Origin: Parabacteroides johnsonii DSM 18315
Lineage (GTDB): Bacteria > Bacteroidota > Bacteroidia > Bacteroidales > Tannerellaceae
DNA length: 64,000 bases
Direction: 5' to 3'
NCBI RefSeq assembly: GCF_025151045.1
Contig: NZ_CP102285.1
Location: 1,550,001-1,614,000 of the forward strand
Positions within the stretch are counted from its first letter, which is position 1; each line of letters starts with the position of its first letter. The notes beneath the pieces were generated by a model. It was given only the letters and a program-made list of their open reading frames with translations, did not search any database and was not told where the DNA came from. Position numbers and translations under genes: made by a program. Positions 26,057 through 33,646 of this stretch are shown in pieces.

Positions 26057-27373
26057 ATGGCAGATCCGAACAGTTCACGTTTACACCATACCCCTAATCC
26101 CTGGGCGCTGACACCTCTGGTTGTTTTTTTATTATCTTACCTTGTCGTGTCAATTATTGCAGGTGATTTCTACAAGATGCCTATTACCGTAGCCTTTGTT
26201 ATTGCCTCGGTAGTGGCCATCGCCATGTCCAAAGGGGGCAAGCTCAGCAACCGGACCGAACAATTCTGCCGTGGAGCGGCCAACAGCAATATTATGCTGA
26301 TGGTATTAATCTTCATTCTTGCCGGTGCTTTCGCCCAAACAGCCAAAGCGATGGGGGCTGTCGATGCTACCGTAAACTTGGCCATGTCCATCCTGCCGGG
26401 CAATTTGTTGGCAGCCGGAATCTTCCTTGCCGCCTGCTTCATTTCCATTTCCGTCGGAACATCCGTCGGGACAATCGTTGCTCTGGCTCCTGTTGCCGTA
26501 GGGATCGCCAGCAAAACCGGAATGCCGGATGCCCTGATGCTGGGTGTCGTAGTAAGCGGAGCCATGTTCGGAGACAACCTCTCTTTCATATCGGATACCA
26601 CTATTGTTGCCACCCGCACACAAGGTTGTAATATGAACGACAAGTTCAAGGTGAATATTCGAATCGCCCTTCCGATCGCTATCCTGACCGGTTTTCTCTA
26701 TGTACTGATCGGAAATGGGGTCGGGAGCGGATATGAAACAGGGCCGATCGAATGGGTCAAAGTCCTGCCCTATCTGATTGTCCTGATAACAGCTATCTGC
26801 GGTGTGAATGTCATGATGGTCCTGATAGTCGGAATTATCCTTTCCGGTATCGTCGGATTGCTGACAGGCGGGTTCGACATCTGGGGATGGAATGCTTCAA
26901 TGGGACTGGGCATCACGAATATGGGTGAACTTATCATCGTGACTTTACTGGCCGGCGGAATGCTGGAAATGATACGATATAACGGAGGTATCGACTGGAT
27001 CATCCTGAAACTCACTTCCCGCATCCGTTCCGCCAAAGGAGCAGAAGGGAGCATTGCCGCGTTAATCAGTTTTGCTAACCTTTGTACTGCCAACAATACC
27101 ATCGCCTTGATCATGGCAGGTCCGATAGCCAAAGATATTGCCGACCGTTTTAAAATAGATCCGAGACGCAGTGCCAGCCTACTGGATATTTTTTCCTGCT
27201 TCATACAGGGCATCATACCTTACGGTGCACAATTGTTGATGGCAGCAGGTTTAGGGCATGTCTCTCCCATTGAGATCATGCAGTATTTATATTATCCTTA
27301 TCTTTTGGGGCTTGGCGCATTATTGGCTATCGCTTTCAATTATCCCCGTAAATATAGCTTGAACAAGGTGTAA
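26057..27373 (+). CDS. NhaC-type Na+/H+ antiporter family protein
   Basis: A 438-residue inner-membrane protein with about eleven helices and NhaC-family patterns (SISVGTSVGTIVALAPV, AMFGDNLSFISDTTIVATRTQG, TANNTIALIMAGPIAKDI). It would exchange Na+ for H+, but some family members carry amino acids or organic acids. The ATG at 26057 was preferred to a GTG at 26042. It begins 18 bases after the DUF5686 stop. With NQR nearby it may help set the sodium gradient (inference). Confidence 0.85.
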   Translation: MADPNSSRLHHTPNPWALTPLVVFLLSYLVVSIIAGDFYKMPITVAFVIASVVAIAMSKGGKLSNRTEQFCRGAANSNIMLMVLIFILAGAFAQTAKAMGAVDATVNLAMSILPGNLLAAGIFLAACFISISVGTSVGTIVALAPVAVGIASKTGMPDALMLGVVVSGAMFGDNLSFISDTTIVATRTQGCNMNDKFKVNIRIALPIAILTGFLYVLIGNGVGSGYETGPIEWVKVLPYLIVLITAICGVNVMMVLIVGIILSGIVGLLTGGFDIWGWNASMGLGITNMGELIIVTLLAGGMLEMIRYNGGIDWIILKLTSRIRSAKGAEGSIAALISFANLCTANNTIALIMAGPIAKDIADRFKIDPRRSASLLDIFSCFIQGIIPYGAQLLMAAGLGHVSPIEIMQYLYYPYLLGLGALLAIAFNYPRKYSLNKV

Positions 27374-27526
27374 GACTATTCGCCAAGGAGAATTCAAACC
27401 TTCCATGCATGATTTAAATGCGGAAGTCCTGCTTTATTGCTGTTCAGATGATGTTTCTTTTCAAAATATCCAATCCTTCATGATATTATCTTTGATGAAA
27501 ATATAGTTTTTCTCCAAAATTAACAA

Positions 27527-27534
27527 TACATTTG
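27527..27534 (+). promoter_or_regulatory. -7 box for paaK operon
   Basis: TACATTTG matches TAnnTTTG, 31 bases before the ATG at 27566. The ~190-base gap before it shows no clear terminator for the NhaC gene. Confidence 0.62.
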
Positions 27535-27565
27535 CAGTCTAATTTCATGAATCAAACACATTATA

Positions 27566-28879
27566 ATGCAAAAAACGATGGAATATTGGCAGAAAGATAT
27601 TGAAACCATGAATCGTGAAGACTTGGCAAAGCTACAGTTGGAGCGATTGAAAAAGACAATTGAAGCAGCCGGAAATTCTCCTTTCTACAGCAAGATTTTC
27701 AAAGAAAACGGCATTACGGCCGACAGTATACAATCATTGGACGACTTGCAAAAGATACCTTTTACGACGAAAGACGACCTTCGCAACAATTATCCGTACG
27801 GTATGGCAGCTATTCCTATCAAAGACTGTGTCCGTATCCATTCATCGAGCGGCACGACAGGAAACCCCACGGTCGTGTTGCATTCGGCCAAAGATCTGGA
27901 CCAATGGGCTAATCAGGTGGCACGATGTATGTATATGGTAGGTATCCGCAACACGGACGTCTTCCAGAACACTTCCGGCTACGGAATGTTCACCGGTGGA
28001 TTAGGATTCCAATACGGAGCCGAAAAATTAGGTTGTCTGACCGTACCGGCAGCAGCTGGAAATACCAAACGGCAGATCAAGTTCATCACGGATTTCGGTA
28101 CGACTTGCCTCCATATCATTCCCAGCTATGCGACCCGCCTGGCAGAAGTAATGTATGAAATGGGCCTCGATCCCCGTCGCGACACCCAACTGCACACCGT
28201 TTGTATCGGTGCCGAGCCCCACTCGGAAGAGCAACGCCACCGGATCGAACAATTGTTAGGCGTAAAAGCATATAATTGTTTCGGGATGTCGGAAATGAAC
28301 GGTCCCGGCGTCGCATTCGAATGCACGGAACAGAACGGTCTCCATATCTGGGAAGATAATGTAATCGTAGAAATTATCGATCCTGTCACACTGCAACCGG
28401 TAAAAGAAGGGGAAGTCGGCGAAATGGTCCTGACGACCATCAACCGCGAGGCAATGCCTTTGTTCCGATACCGTACCCGTGACCTGACCTGTGTCCTTCC
28501 GGGCGAATGCCCTTGCGGACGGACGCACAAACGCCTGGCACGTTTCAAAGGCCGCAGCGACGACATGATCATATTGAAAGGGGTCAACCTCTTCCCTATC
28601 CAGATCGAAAAGATACTGATGCAGTTTAAAGAACTGGGTAGCAATTATCTGATTACAATCGAAACGGTAGGAAACAATGACGAGATGCTGATCGAAGTGG
28701 AATTGAGCGACCTGTTTACCGACGATTACAGCGTTTTGCAACGTCTGACAAAGGAAATCACCCGCCAGTTGAAGGATGAGTTGCTTCTGACTCCCCATCT
28801 CAAACTGGTCGCTAAAGGCTCTCTGCCGGTACAGGATGGAAAAGCTGTCCGGGTGAAAGACTTGCGTAAACTTTGCTGA
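27566..28879 (+). CDS. paaK: Phenylacetate-CoA ligase family protein
   Basis: A 437-residue adenylate-forming enzyme that activates aryl acids such as phenylacetate or indoleacetate to CoA thioesters. It has the P-loop-like IHSSSGTTGNPTVV, the YNCFGMSEMNGPG region, the RYRTRDLTC motif and the C-terminal lid (RSDDMIILKGVNLFP). Length and domain order match PaaK. In gut anaerobes such enzymes usually accompany indolepyruvate oxidoreductase genes, which are not in this window. It is the first gene of an apparent four-gene unit with an ACT protein and a symporter. Confidence 0.9.
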   Translation: MQKTMEYWQKDIETMNREDLAKLQLERLKKTIEAAGNSPFYSKIFKENGITADSIQSLDDLQKIPFTTKDDLRNNYPYGMAAIPIKDCVRIHSSSGTTGNPTVVLHSAKDLDQWANQVARCMYMVGIRNTDVFQNTSGYGMFTGGLGFQYGAEKLGCLTVPAAAGNTKRQIKFITDFGTTCLHIIPSYATRLAEVMYEMGLDPRRDTQLHTVCIGAEPHSEEQRHRIEQLLGVKAYNCFGMSEMNGPGVAFECTEQNGLHIWEDNVIVEIIDPVTLQPVKEGEVGEMVLTTINREAMPLFRYRTRDLTCVLPGECPCGRTHKRLARFKGRSDDMIILKGVNLFPIQIEKILMQFKELGSNYLITIETVGNNDEMLIEVELSDLFTDDYSVLQRLTKEITRQLKDELLLTPHLKLVAKGSLPVQDGKAVRVKDLRKLC

Positions 28880-28914
28880 ACTCATAAATCATACATCTAA
28901 AATCATAAATCAAC

Positions 28915-29340
28915 ATGACAGTCAATCAGATTTCTATTTTTCTGGAAAACAAATACGGCAAGTTAAGCGAAATCCTCGCTTTGCTGGCCGAAGAGAAGAT
29001 ACGGATTATTGCCGCAACAGTAGCAGACACATCCGAATACGGCATTCTGCGCATCATAGTCAGCGATCCGCAAAAGGCTTATAAAATACTGAAGGGCAAC
29101 AATGTCAGTGCCAACCTGACCGATGTGCTGGCAATCGTCACCAACTCCTGCGCAGGCAGTTTTGCCCAGACATTGTCCTGTTTCACGAAAGCCGGCGTCA
29201 GTATCGAATATATGTATTGCTTCTCAGCCAACGAGAAATCAATCCTGATCTTACGCACGAACAACCGGGAAGCCGCCCGCGAAGTGATCCGCCGTCAGAA
29301 TCTGGAATATATTTGTGAAAGTGATTTGATCAAATTATAA
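28915..29340 (+). CDS. Tandem ACT-domain protein
   Basis: A 141-residue cytoplasmic protein made of two ACT domains (about 1-70 and 71-141), each with the beta-alpha-beta-beta-alpha-beta pattern (ISIFLENKYGKLSEIL opens the first). ACT domains bind amino acids. Its position 35 bases after paaK is typical and suggests sensing of an amino acid related to aryl-acid metabolism. No catalytic domain is present. Confidence 0.88.
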   Translation: MTVNQISIFLENKYGKLSEILALLAEEKIRIIAATVADTSEYGILRIIVSDPQKAYKILKGNNVSANLTDVLAIVTNSCAGSFAQTLSCFTKAGVSIEYMYCFSANEKSILILRTNNREAAREVIRRQNLEYICESDLIKL

Positions 29341-29353
29341 AAAGCAACAATAC

Positions 29354-29494
29354 ATGTTCGGAATAAGCGACCCTGGCATCTGGCTGGCCTACTTGTTAGC
29401 CCTCGTCTGCCTGTTTTATTCCATTTGGTTCGGAATAACCCATTGGAATAAAGACGACGAAGATAATACAAACCCACAACAGCCGGAAAAATGA
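29354..29494 (+). CDS. Symporter small accessory protein (46 aa)
   Basis: A 46-residue peptide starting at ATG 29354. It has one hydrophobic segment (about 9-29, WLAYLLALVCLFYSIWFGI) and a short acidic tail (DDEDNTNPQQPEK). Its stop overlaps the start of the symporter in an ATGA arrangement (29491-29494). Short single-helix peptides immediately before SSS-family genes are a recognised accessory class. It likely binds and stabilises the symporter, by analogy only. Confidence 0.8.
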   Translation: MFGISDPGIWLAYLLALVCLFYSIWFGITHWNKDDEDNTNPQQPEK

Positions 29495-31047
29495 GCACAC
29501 TGACTTTAGGTATCGTAGTAATCATCTATATGTTCATCCTGGCCTGGTTGGGATACATCGGATACAAACAGACGAAAAATGCCAGCGATTATTTGCTGGG
29601 GGGACGGAAAGTGAATCCCATCATCATGGCCCTTTCATACGGGGCGACCTTTATTTCCGCATCGGCCATTGTCGGTTTCGGAGGGGTTGCAGCCACATTT
29701 GGTATGGGAATCCAATGGCTTTGCTTATTAAATATGTTTATGGGCGTTGTCATCGCTTTTATCATATTCGGGCGGAACACCCGTAAATTAGGCGAAAAGT
29801 ACAATGCCCGCACATTCCCGCAATTATTGGGACTGCACTATAATTCACGTGCCATACAGATATTCATTGCCGCCATCATCTTTATCGGCATGCCGCTGTA
29901 TGCAGCAGTCGTGATGAAAGGAGGTGCAGTGTTCATCGAACAGATGTTCCACATAGACTTGCATCTGGCACTGCTTATTTTCACGCTTATAGTAGCGGCC
30001 TATGTAATCACAGGAGGTATTAAAGGCGTGTTATATACAGATGCTTTGCAAGCCGTCATTATGTTCGCCTGCATGTTGTTCCTGCTATTTTGGTTCTATC
30101 GGGTGATGGATATGGGCTTTATCGAAGCCAACCGGAAGCTGACGGAAATCGCCCCGCTTGTCCCTGAACGTTTTAAGGAGGTAGGACACCTGGGATGGAC
30201 GGCCATGCCGGTGACCGGTTCTCCACAATGGTATACCCTCGTAACCTCGCTTATTCTGGGAGTCGGTATCGGCTGTCTCGCCCAACCTCAGTTGGTCGTA
30301 CGTTTTATGATGGTGGAAAGCACCAAGCAATTGAACCGGGGCGTTCTGATCGGTTGTGTTTTTCTGATCGTGACCGTCGGAGCCATTTATCATGTCGGGG
30401 CATTATCGAACCTCTTTTTTCTGAAAACAGAAGGCGTGGTTGCATCGGAAGCCATCAAGGATATGGATAAGATTATCCCGCTGTTTATCGACCGGGCAAT
30501 GCCGGAATGGTTCAGTGCCGTTTTCATGCTCTGTATCTTGTCGGCAAGTATGTCTACACTCAGCGCCCAGTTCCACACGATGGGAGCTTCTTTCGGGGCA
30601 GACATATTCCCAAAACTGGGACATCGACAGAATGCTAACTCGACGATGGGCGTACGCATCGGAGTACTTTGCTCCATTCTGGTAAGTTATATAATCTGTT
30701 ATACGCTGAGCGCAGGAGTCATAGCACGCGGGACAGCCCTGTTCATGGGGATTTGTGCCGCCACTTTCCTCCCGGCCTACTTCTGTTCCCTTTTCTGGAA
30801 GAAGGCGACCAAAGAAGGAGCACTGGCTAGTTTATGGACGGGGGCGCTGGCAAGTTTGTTTGCTATGCTGTTTCTTCACAAGGCGGAAGCCGGAGCGGTC
30901 GGCTTATGTAATATGCTGTCTGGGCGTGATGTTTTGATCGATATCTATCCTTGGTTCGCCATCGATCCGATCCTGTTCGCATTGCCTTTATCCACCGTTG
31001 CGATGGTTCTCACAAGCCTAATAACGTACAAAAAGCAAGAGATCTGA
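29491..31047 (+). CDS. Sodium:solute symporter (SSS family)
   Basis: A 518-residue inner-membrane transporter with about 13 helices. SSS signatures include YLLGGRKVNPIIMALSYGATF, the ITGGIKGVLYTDALQAVIM region and LCILSASMSTLSAQFH. It uses the Na+ gradient to import an organic solute. Its place after paaK and an ACT protein suggests an amino acid or aryl acid, but the substrate cannot be read from sequence. It is translationally coupled to the small accessory peptide. Confidence 0.9.
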   Translation: MSTLTLGIVVIIYMFILAWLGYIGYKQTKNASDYLLGGRKVNPIIMALSYGATFISASAIVGFGGVAATFGMGIQWLCLLNMFMGVVIAFIIFGRNTRKLGEKYNARTFPQLLGLHYNSRAIQIFIAAIIFIGMPLYAAVVMKGGAVFIEQMFHIDLHLALLIFTLIVAAYVITGGIKGVLYTDALQAVIMFACMLFLLFWFYRVMDMGFIEANRKLTEIAPLVPERFKEVGHLGWTAMPVTGSPQWYTLVTSLILGVGIGCLAQPQLVVRFMMVESTKQLNRGVLIGCVFLIVTVGAIYHVGALSNLFFLKTEGVVASEAIKDMDKIIPLFIDRAMPEWFSAVFMLCILSASMSTLSAQFHTMGASFGADIFPKLGHRQNANSTMGVRIGVLCSILVSYIICYTLSAGVIARGTALFMGICAATFLPAYFCSLFWKKATKEGALASLWTGALASLFAMLFLHKAEAGAVGLCNMLSGRDVLIDIYPWFAIDPILFALPLSTVAMVLTSLITYKKQEI

Positions 31048-31098
31048 AGATATTAGATTTTATTAAAATCAAAAGAACAAAATTTAATACTTTATCTA

Positions 31099-31128
31099 TT
31101 GACAATAATAGAAATATCCATACATTTG
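31099..31128 (+). promoter_or_regulatory. Strong promoter upstream of candidate small RNA
   Basis: TTG (31099-31101), 19 bases, TACATTTG (31121-31128): an exact consensus. It lies 52 bases after the symporter stop and far (about 240 bases) from htpG, with a terminator-like hairpin between. Confidence 0.7.
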
Positions 31129-31132
31129 CAAT

Positions 31133-31212
31133 GTGGTTTTTTCATAATAGTATTAGATTTAAGGTTAACAAAGTTGGTTAGGGGTTGTCGTGAGACAGCC
31201 TTTAATTTTTTA
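31133..31212 (+). ncRNA. Candidate ~80-nt small RNA
   Basis: This stretch runs from just after a consensus promoter to the T-run of a hairpin. The hairpin (31180-31203) has seven core pairs (GGTTGTC / GACAGCC with one G-U) plus weaker flanking pairs and a GTGA tetraloop. TTTAATTTTTT follows. No reading frame of note lies inside. It may be an independent small RNA or a leader of htpG with an attenuator. The hairpin could also end the symporter transcript. No known RNA family is claimed. Confidence 0.45.
31180..31212 (+). terminator. Intrinsic terminator between symporter and htpG
   Basis: A hairpin with a GTGA loop and a GC-rich core (GGTTGTC / GACAGCC), followed by TTTAATTTTTT. It would stop transcripts from the symporter operon and from the promoter at 31099-31128. 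Confidence 0.75.
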
Positions 31213-31250
31213 TATACATTCCAGTCCTTTCTCTCTCCATACTGATAACT

Positions 31251-31294
31251 TGTCAGTCAAAATGTCATTTTGTTCGTTTGGCATTGTTTTTGTA
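31251..31294 (+). promoter_or_regulatory. Possible sigma-54-type promoter and upstream sites for htpG
   Basis: TTTGGCAT (31277-31284) with GG at 31280-31281 is followed after 10 bases by GT (31292-31293) in TTGTA, close to the sigma-54 -24/-12 pattern GG-N10-GC. Just upstream are two TGTCA words (31251-31255 and 31263-31267) that could bind an activator. It is 73 bases before htpG. The final C is replaced by T, so this is a weak match. Confidence 0.35.
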
Positions 31295-31366
31295 ACTAAA
31301 CATTGCGTGAATAATTATAGTTATAGGAAACAATAAGTATAACATCAAAATATTTTATATCGGATT

Positions 31367-33418
31367 ATGGCAAAACAAGGAAACATCGGTGTTACGAGTG
31401 AGAACATCTTCCCTATCATCAAAAAGTTTTTGTATAGTGATCACGAAATTTTTCTTCGTGAATTGGTATCTAACGCAGTTGATGCAACGCAGAAGTTGAA
31501 AACACTGGCTTCTGTCGGTGAGTTCAAAGGAGAACTGGGAGATTTGACTGTACATGTCAGCTTCGATAGCAATACGATCAAAATCTCCGACCGCGGTATC
31601 GGTATGACTGCCGAAGAGATCGACAAATATATCAATCAGATCGCCTTCTCCGGCGCCGAAGAGTTCGTTGAAAAATACAAGAACGACGCAGCCGCTATCA
31701 TCGGTCACTTCGGACTTGGCTTCTATTCTTCTTTCATGGTTTCCAAAAAAGTGGAGATCGTTACCAAATCATATAAAGAAGGAGCCGTTCCTATGAAATG
31801 GAGTTGCGACGGCACACCCGAATACACATTGGAAGAGACGGAAAAAGAAGATCGCGGAACAGACATCATCCTGTATATCGACGACGAGAACAAAGATTTC
31901 CTGAACAAAGACAAGATCAACAGCCTGTTGACCAAGTACTGCCGTTACCTGCCGGTTCCCATCGCATTCGGAAAGAAGCAGGAATGGAAAGACGGCAAAT
32001 ATGTCGATACCGACGAAGACAATATCATCAACGATATCCAGCCGGCATGGGTTCGTAAACCGACTGATATGACAGATGAAGATTATAAGAAATTCTATCA
32101 GGACCTGTATCCAATGTCCGACGAACCTCTGTTCTGGATTCACCTGAACGTGGATTACCCGTTCCATCTGACCGGTATCCTGTATTTCCCGCGCATCAAG
32201 AGCAACATCGATCTGCATCGCAACAAGATCCAATTATACTGCAACCAAGTGTTCGTCACCGATTCGGTTGAAGGTATCGTTCCTGAATTCCTGACATTGC
32301 TGCACGGTGTGCTCGATTCTCCGGATATCCCGCTGAATGTGTCCCGTTCTTACCTACAGAGCGACCAGAACGTGAAAAAGATCTCCAACCACATTATGAA
32401 AAAGGTGGCAGATCGCCTGGAAGAAATGTTCAAGAACGACCGTCCTCAATTCGAAGAAAAGTGGGACAGCCTGAAACTTTTCATCCAGTACGGAATGTTG
32501 AGCGAAGAAAAATTTTACGATCGGGCAGCCAAGTTCGCCCTCCTGAAGGATGTAGACAGCAAATATTACACATTCGAAGAGTACAAAGCTCTGACGGAAG
32601 CCAACCAGACAGACAAGGAAGGCAACCTGATCTACTTGTACACAACGAATGCCAATGACCAGTACAGCTATATCCAGGCTGCAAAAGACAAAGCCTACAG
32701 CGTGCTGATCATGGATGGTCAGCTGGATGTCCATGCTATAAGCCAGATGGAACAGAAGTTCGAAAAGACACGTTTCGTCCGTGTGGATAGCGACACGATC
32801 GACAATCTGATCCGCAAGGACGATGTCAACAAGGTAACACTGAATGAGGACGAAAAAAATGCTCTGCAGGAGATGTTCAAAAGCCAGTTACCGAAGATCG
32901 AGAAGACAGATTTCATTGTCACATTCGAGGCGTTGGGCGAAAACTCAAACCCGGTCATGCTGACACAAAGCGAATATATGCGCCGTATGCGTGAAATGTC
33001 TGCCATGCAGCCAGGTATGTCGTTTTATGGAGAACTGCCGGATAACTACAATCTGGTGCTGAACACAGACCACGAACTGGTTAAGAAAATCCTGAGCGAA
33101 GAAGAAGCGGCTTGTGCCGAAAAGCTGAATCCGATCCTTTCCGACCTGAAAGGCTGGAAAGCCCGTCAGTCCGACTTGCGCGAAGCCCAGAGCAAGAAGA
33201 AAGAAGAAGAAATCACTTCTGAAGAGAAGGAAGATATGACGAATACGAACAAAAAGATTGACGAACTGGTAGAACAGCGCAACAGCATCCTGGCCGAATA
33301 TGCTGGTGGAAATAAACTGGTCAGCCAGTTGATCGACCTTGCCCTGTTGGCAAACGGTATGTTGAAAGGTGAAGCATTGAGCCAATTCATCAAACGCAGC
33401 GTTCAGATGATCGGTTAA
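31367..33418 (+). CDS. htpG: Chaperone HtpG (Hsp90)
   Basis: A 683-residue ATP-dependent chaperone of the cytoplasm. The N-terminal ATPase has ELVSNAVDATQKL, ISDRGIGMT and GHFGLGFYSSFMV. The middle domain includes GILYFPR and LNVSRSYLQSD, and a C-terminal dimerisation domain follows. The acidic/lysine-rich stretch near 600-625 is a charged linker seen in Bacteroidales forms. A long leader (about 70 bases or more) and a possible sigma-54 promoter suggest stress control. A strong terminator follows at 33440-33506. Confidence 0.97.
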   Translation: MAKQGNIGVTSENIFPIIKKFLYSDHEIFLRELVSNAVDATQKLKTLASVGEFKGELGDLTVHVSFDSNTIKISDRGIGMTAEEIDKYINQIAFSGAEEFVEKYKNDAAAIIGHFGLGFYSSFMVSKKVEIVTKSYKEGAVPMKWSCDGTPEYTLEETEKEDRGTDIILYIDDENKDFLNKDKINSLLTKYCRYLPVPIAFGKKQEWKDGKYVDTDEDNIINDIQPAWVRKPTDMTDEDYKKFYQDLYPMSDEPLFWIHLNVDYPFHLTGILYFPRIKSNIDLHRNKIQLYCNQVFVTDSVEGIVPEFLTLLHGVLDSPDIPLNVSRSYLQSDQNVKKISNHIMKKVADRLEEMFKNDRPQFEEKWDSLKLFIQYGMLSEEKFYDRAAKFALLKDVDSKYYTFEEYKALTEANQTDKEGNLIYLYTTNANDQYSYIQAAKDKAYSVLIMDGQLDVHAISQMEQKFEKTRFVRVDSDTIDNLIRKDDVNKVTLNEDEKNALQEMFKSQLPKIEKTDFIVTFEALGENSNPVMLTQSEYMRRMREMSAMQPGMSFYGELPDNYNLVLNTDHELVKKILSEEEAACAEKLNPILSDLKGWKARQSDLREAQSKKKEEEITSEEKEDMTNTNKKIDELVEQRNSILAEYAGGNKLVSQLIDLALLANGMLKGEALSQFIKRSVQMIG

Positions 33419-33439
33419 ACCGAGGCCGGAAAAATAACA

Positions 33440-33506
33440 AAAGGGTGTCAAAGTCCCCATTCCCGCACTTGATATGGGAATGGGAAGTTTGACACCCTTT
33501 TTTATT
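33440..33506 (+). terminator. Intrinsic terminator of htpG
   Basis: A 13-bp perfect outer stem (AAAGGGTGTCAAA and its complement, 33440-33452 / 33488-33500) encloses a second stem (CCATTCCC / GGGAATGG). It is followed by TTTTATTTAG. Confidence 0.92.
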
Positions 33507-33611
33507 TAGACCAACGGCCGGCACCAAGTTTCTTCGCAGGATTAACAAAACGGACTAATTTTATGTTGTATTTTATATATCTCAAACTCTTGTAGTCTGA
33601 GAAATAACGAC

Positions 33612-33619
33612 TACATTTG
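33612..33619 (+). promoter_or_regulatory. -7 box for patatin-barrel gene
   Basis: TACATTTG matches TAnnTTTG and is 28 bases before the ATG at 33647. It overlaps an upstream in-frame TTG at 33617, which rules that TTG out as start. Confidence 0.65.
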
Positions 33620-33646
33620 AATTCATTAAGCAGAGAAGATACAAGT

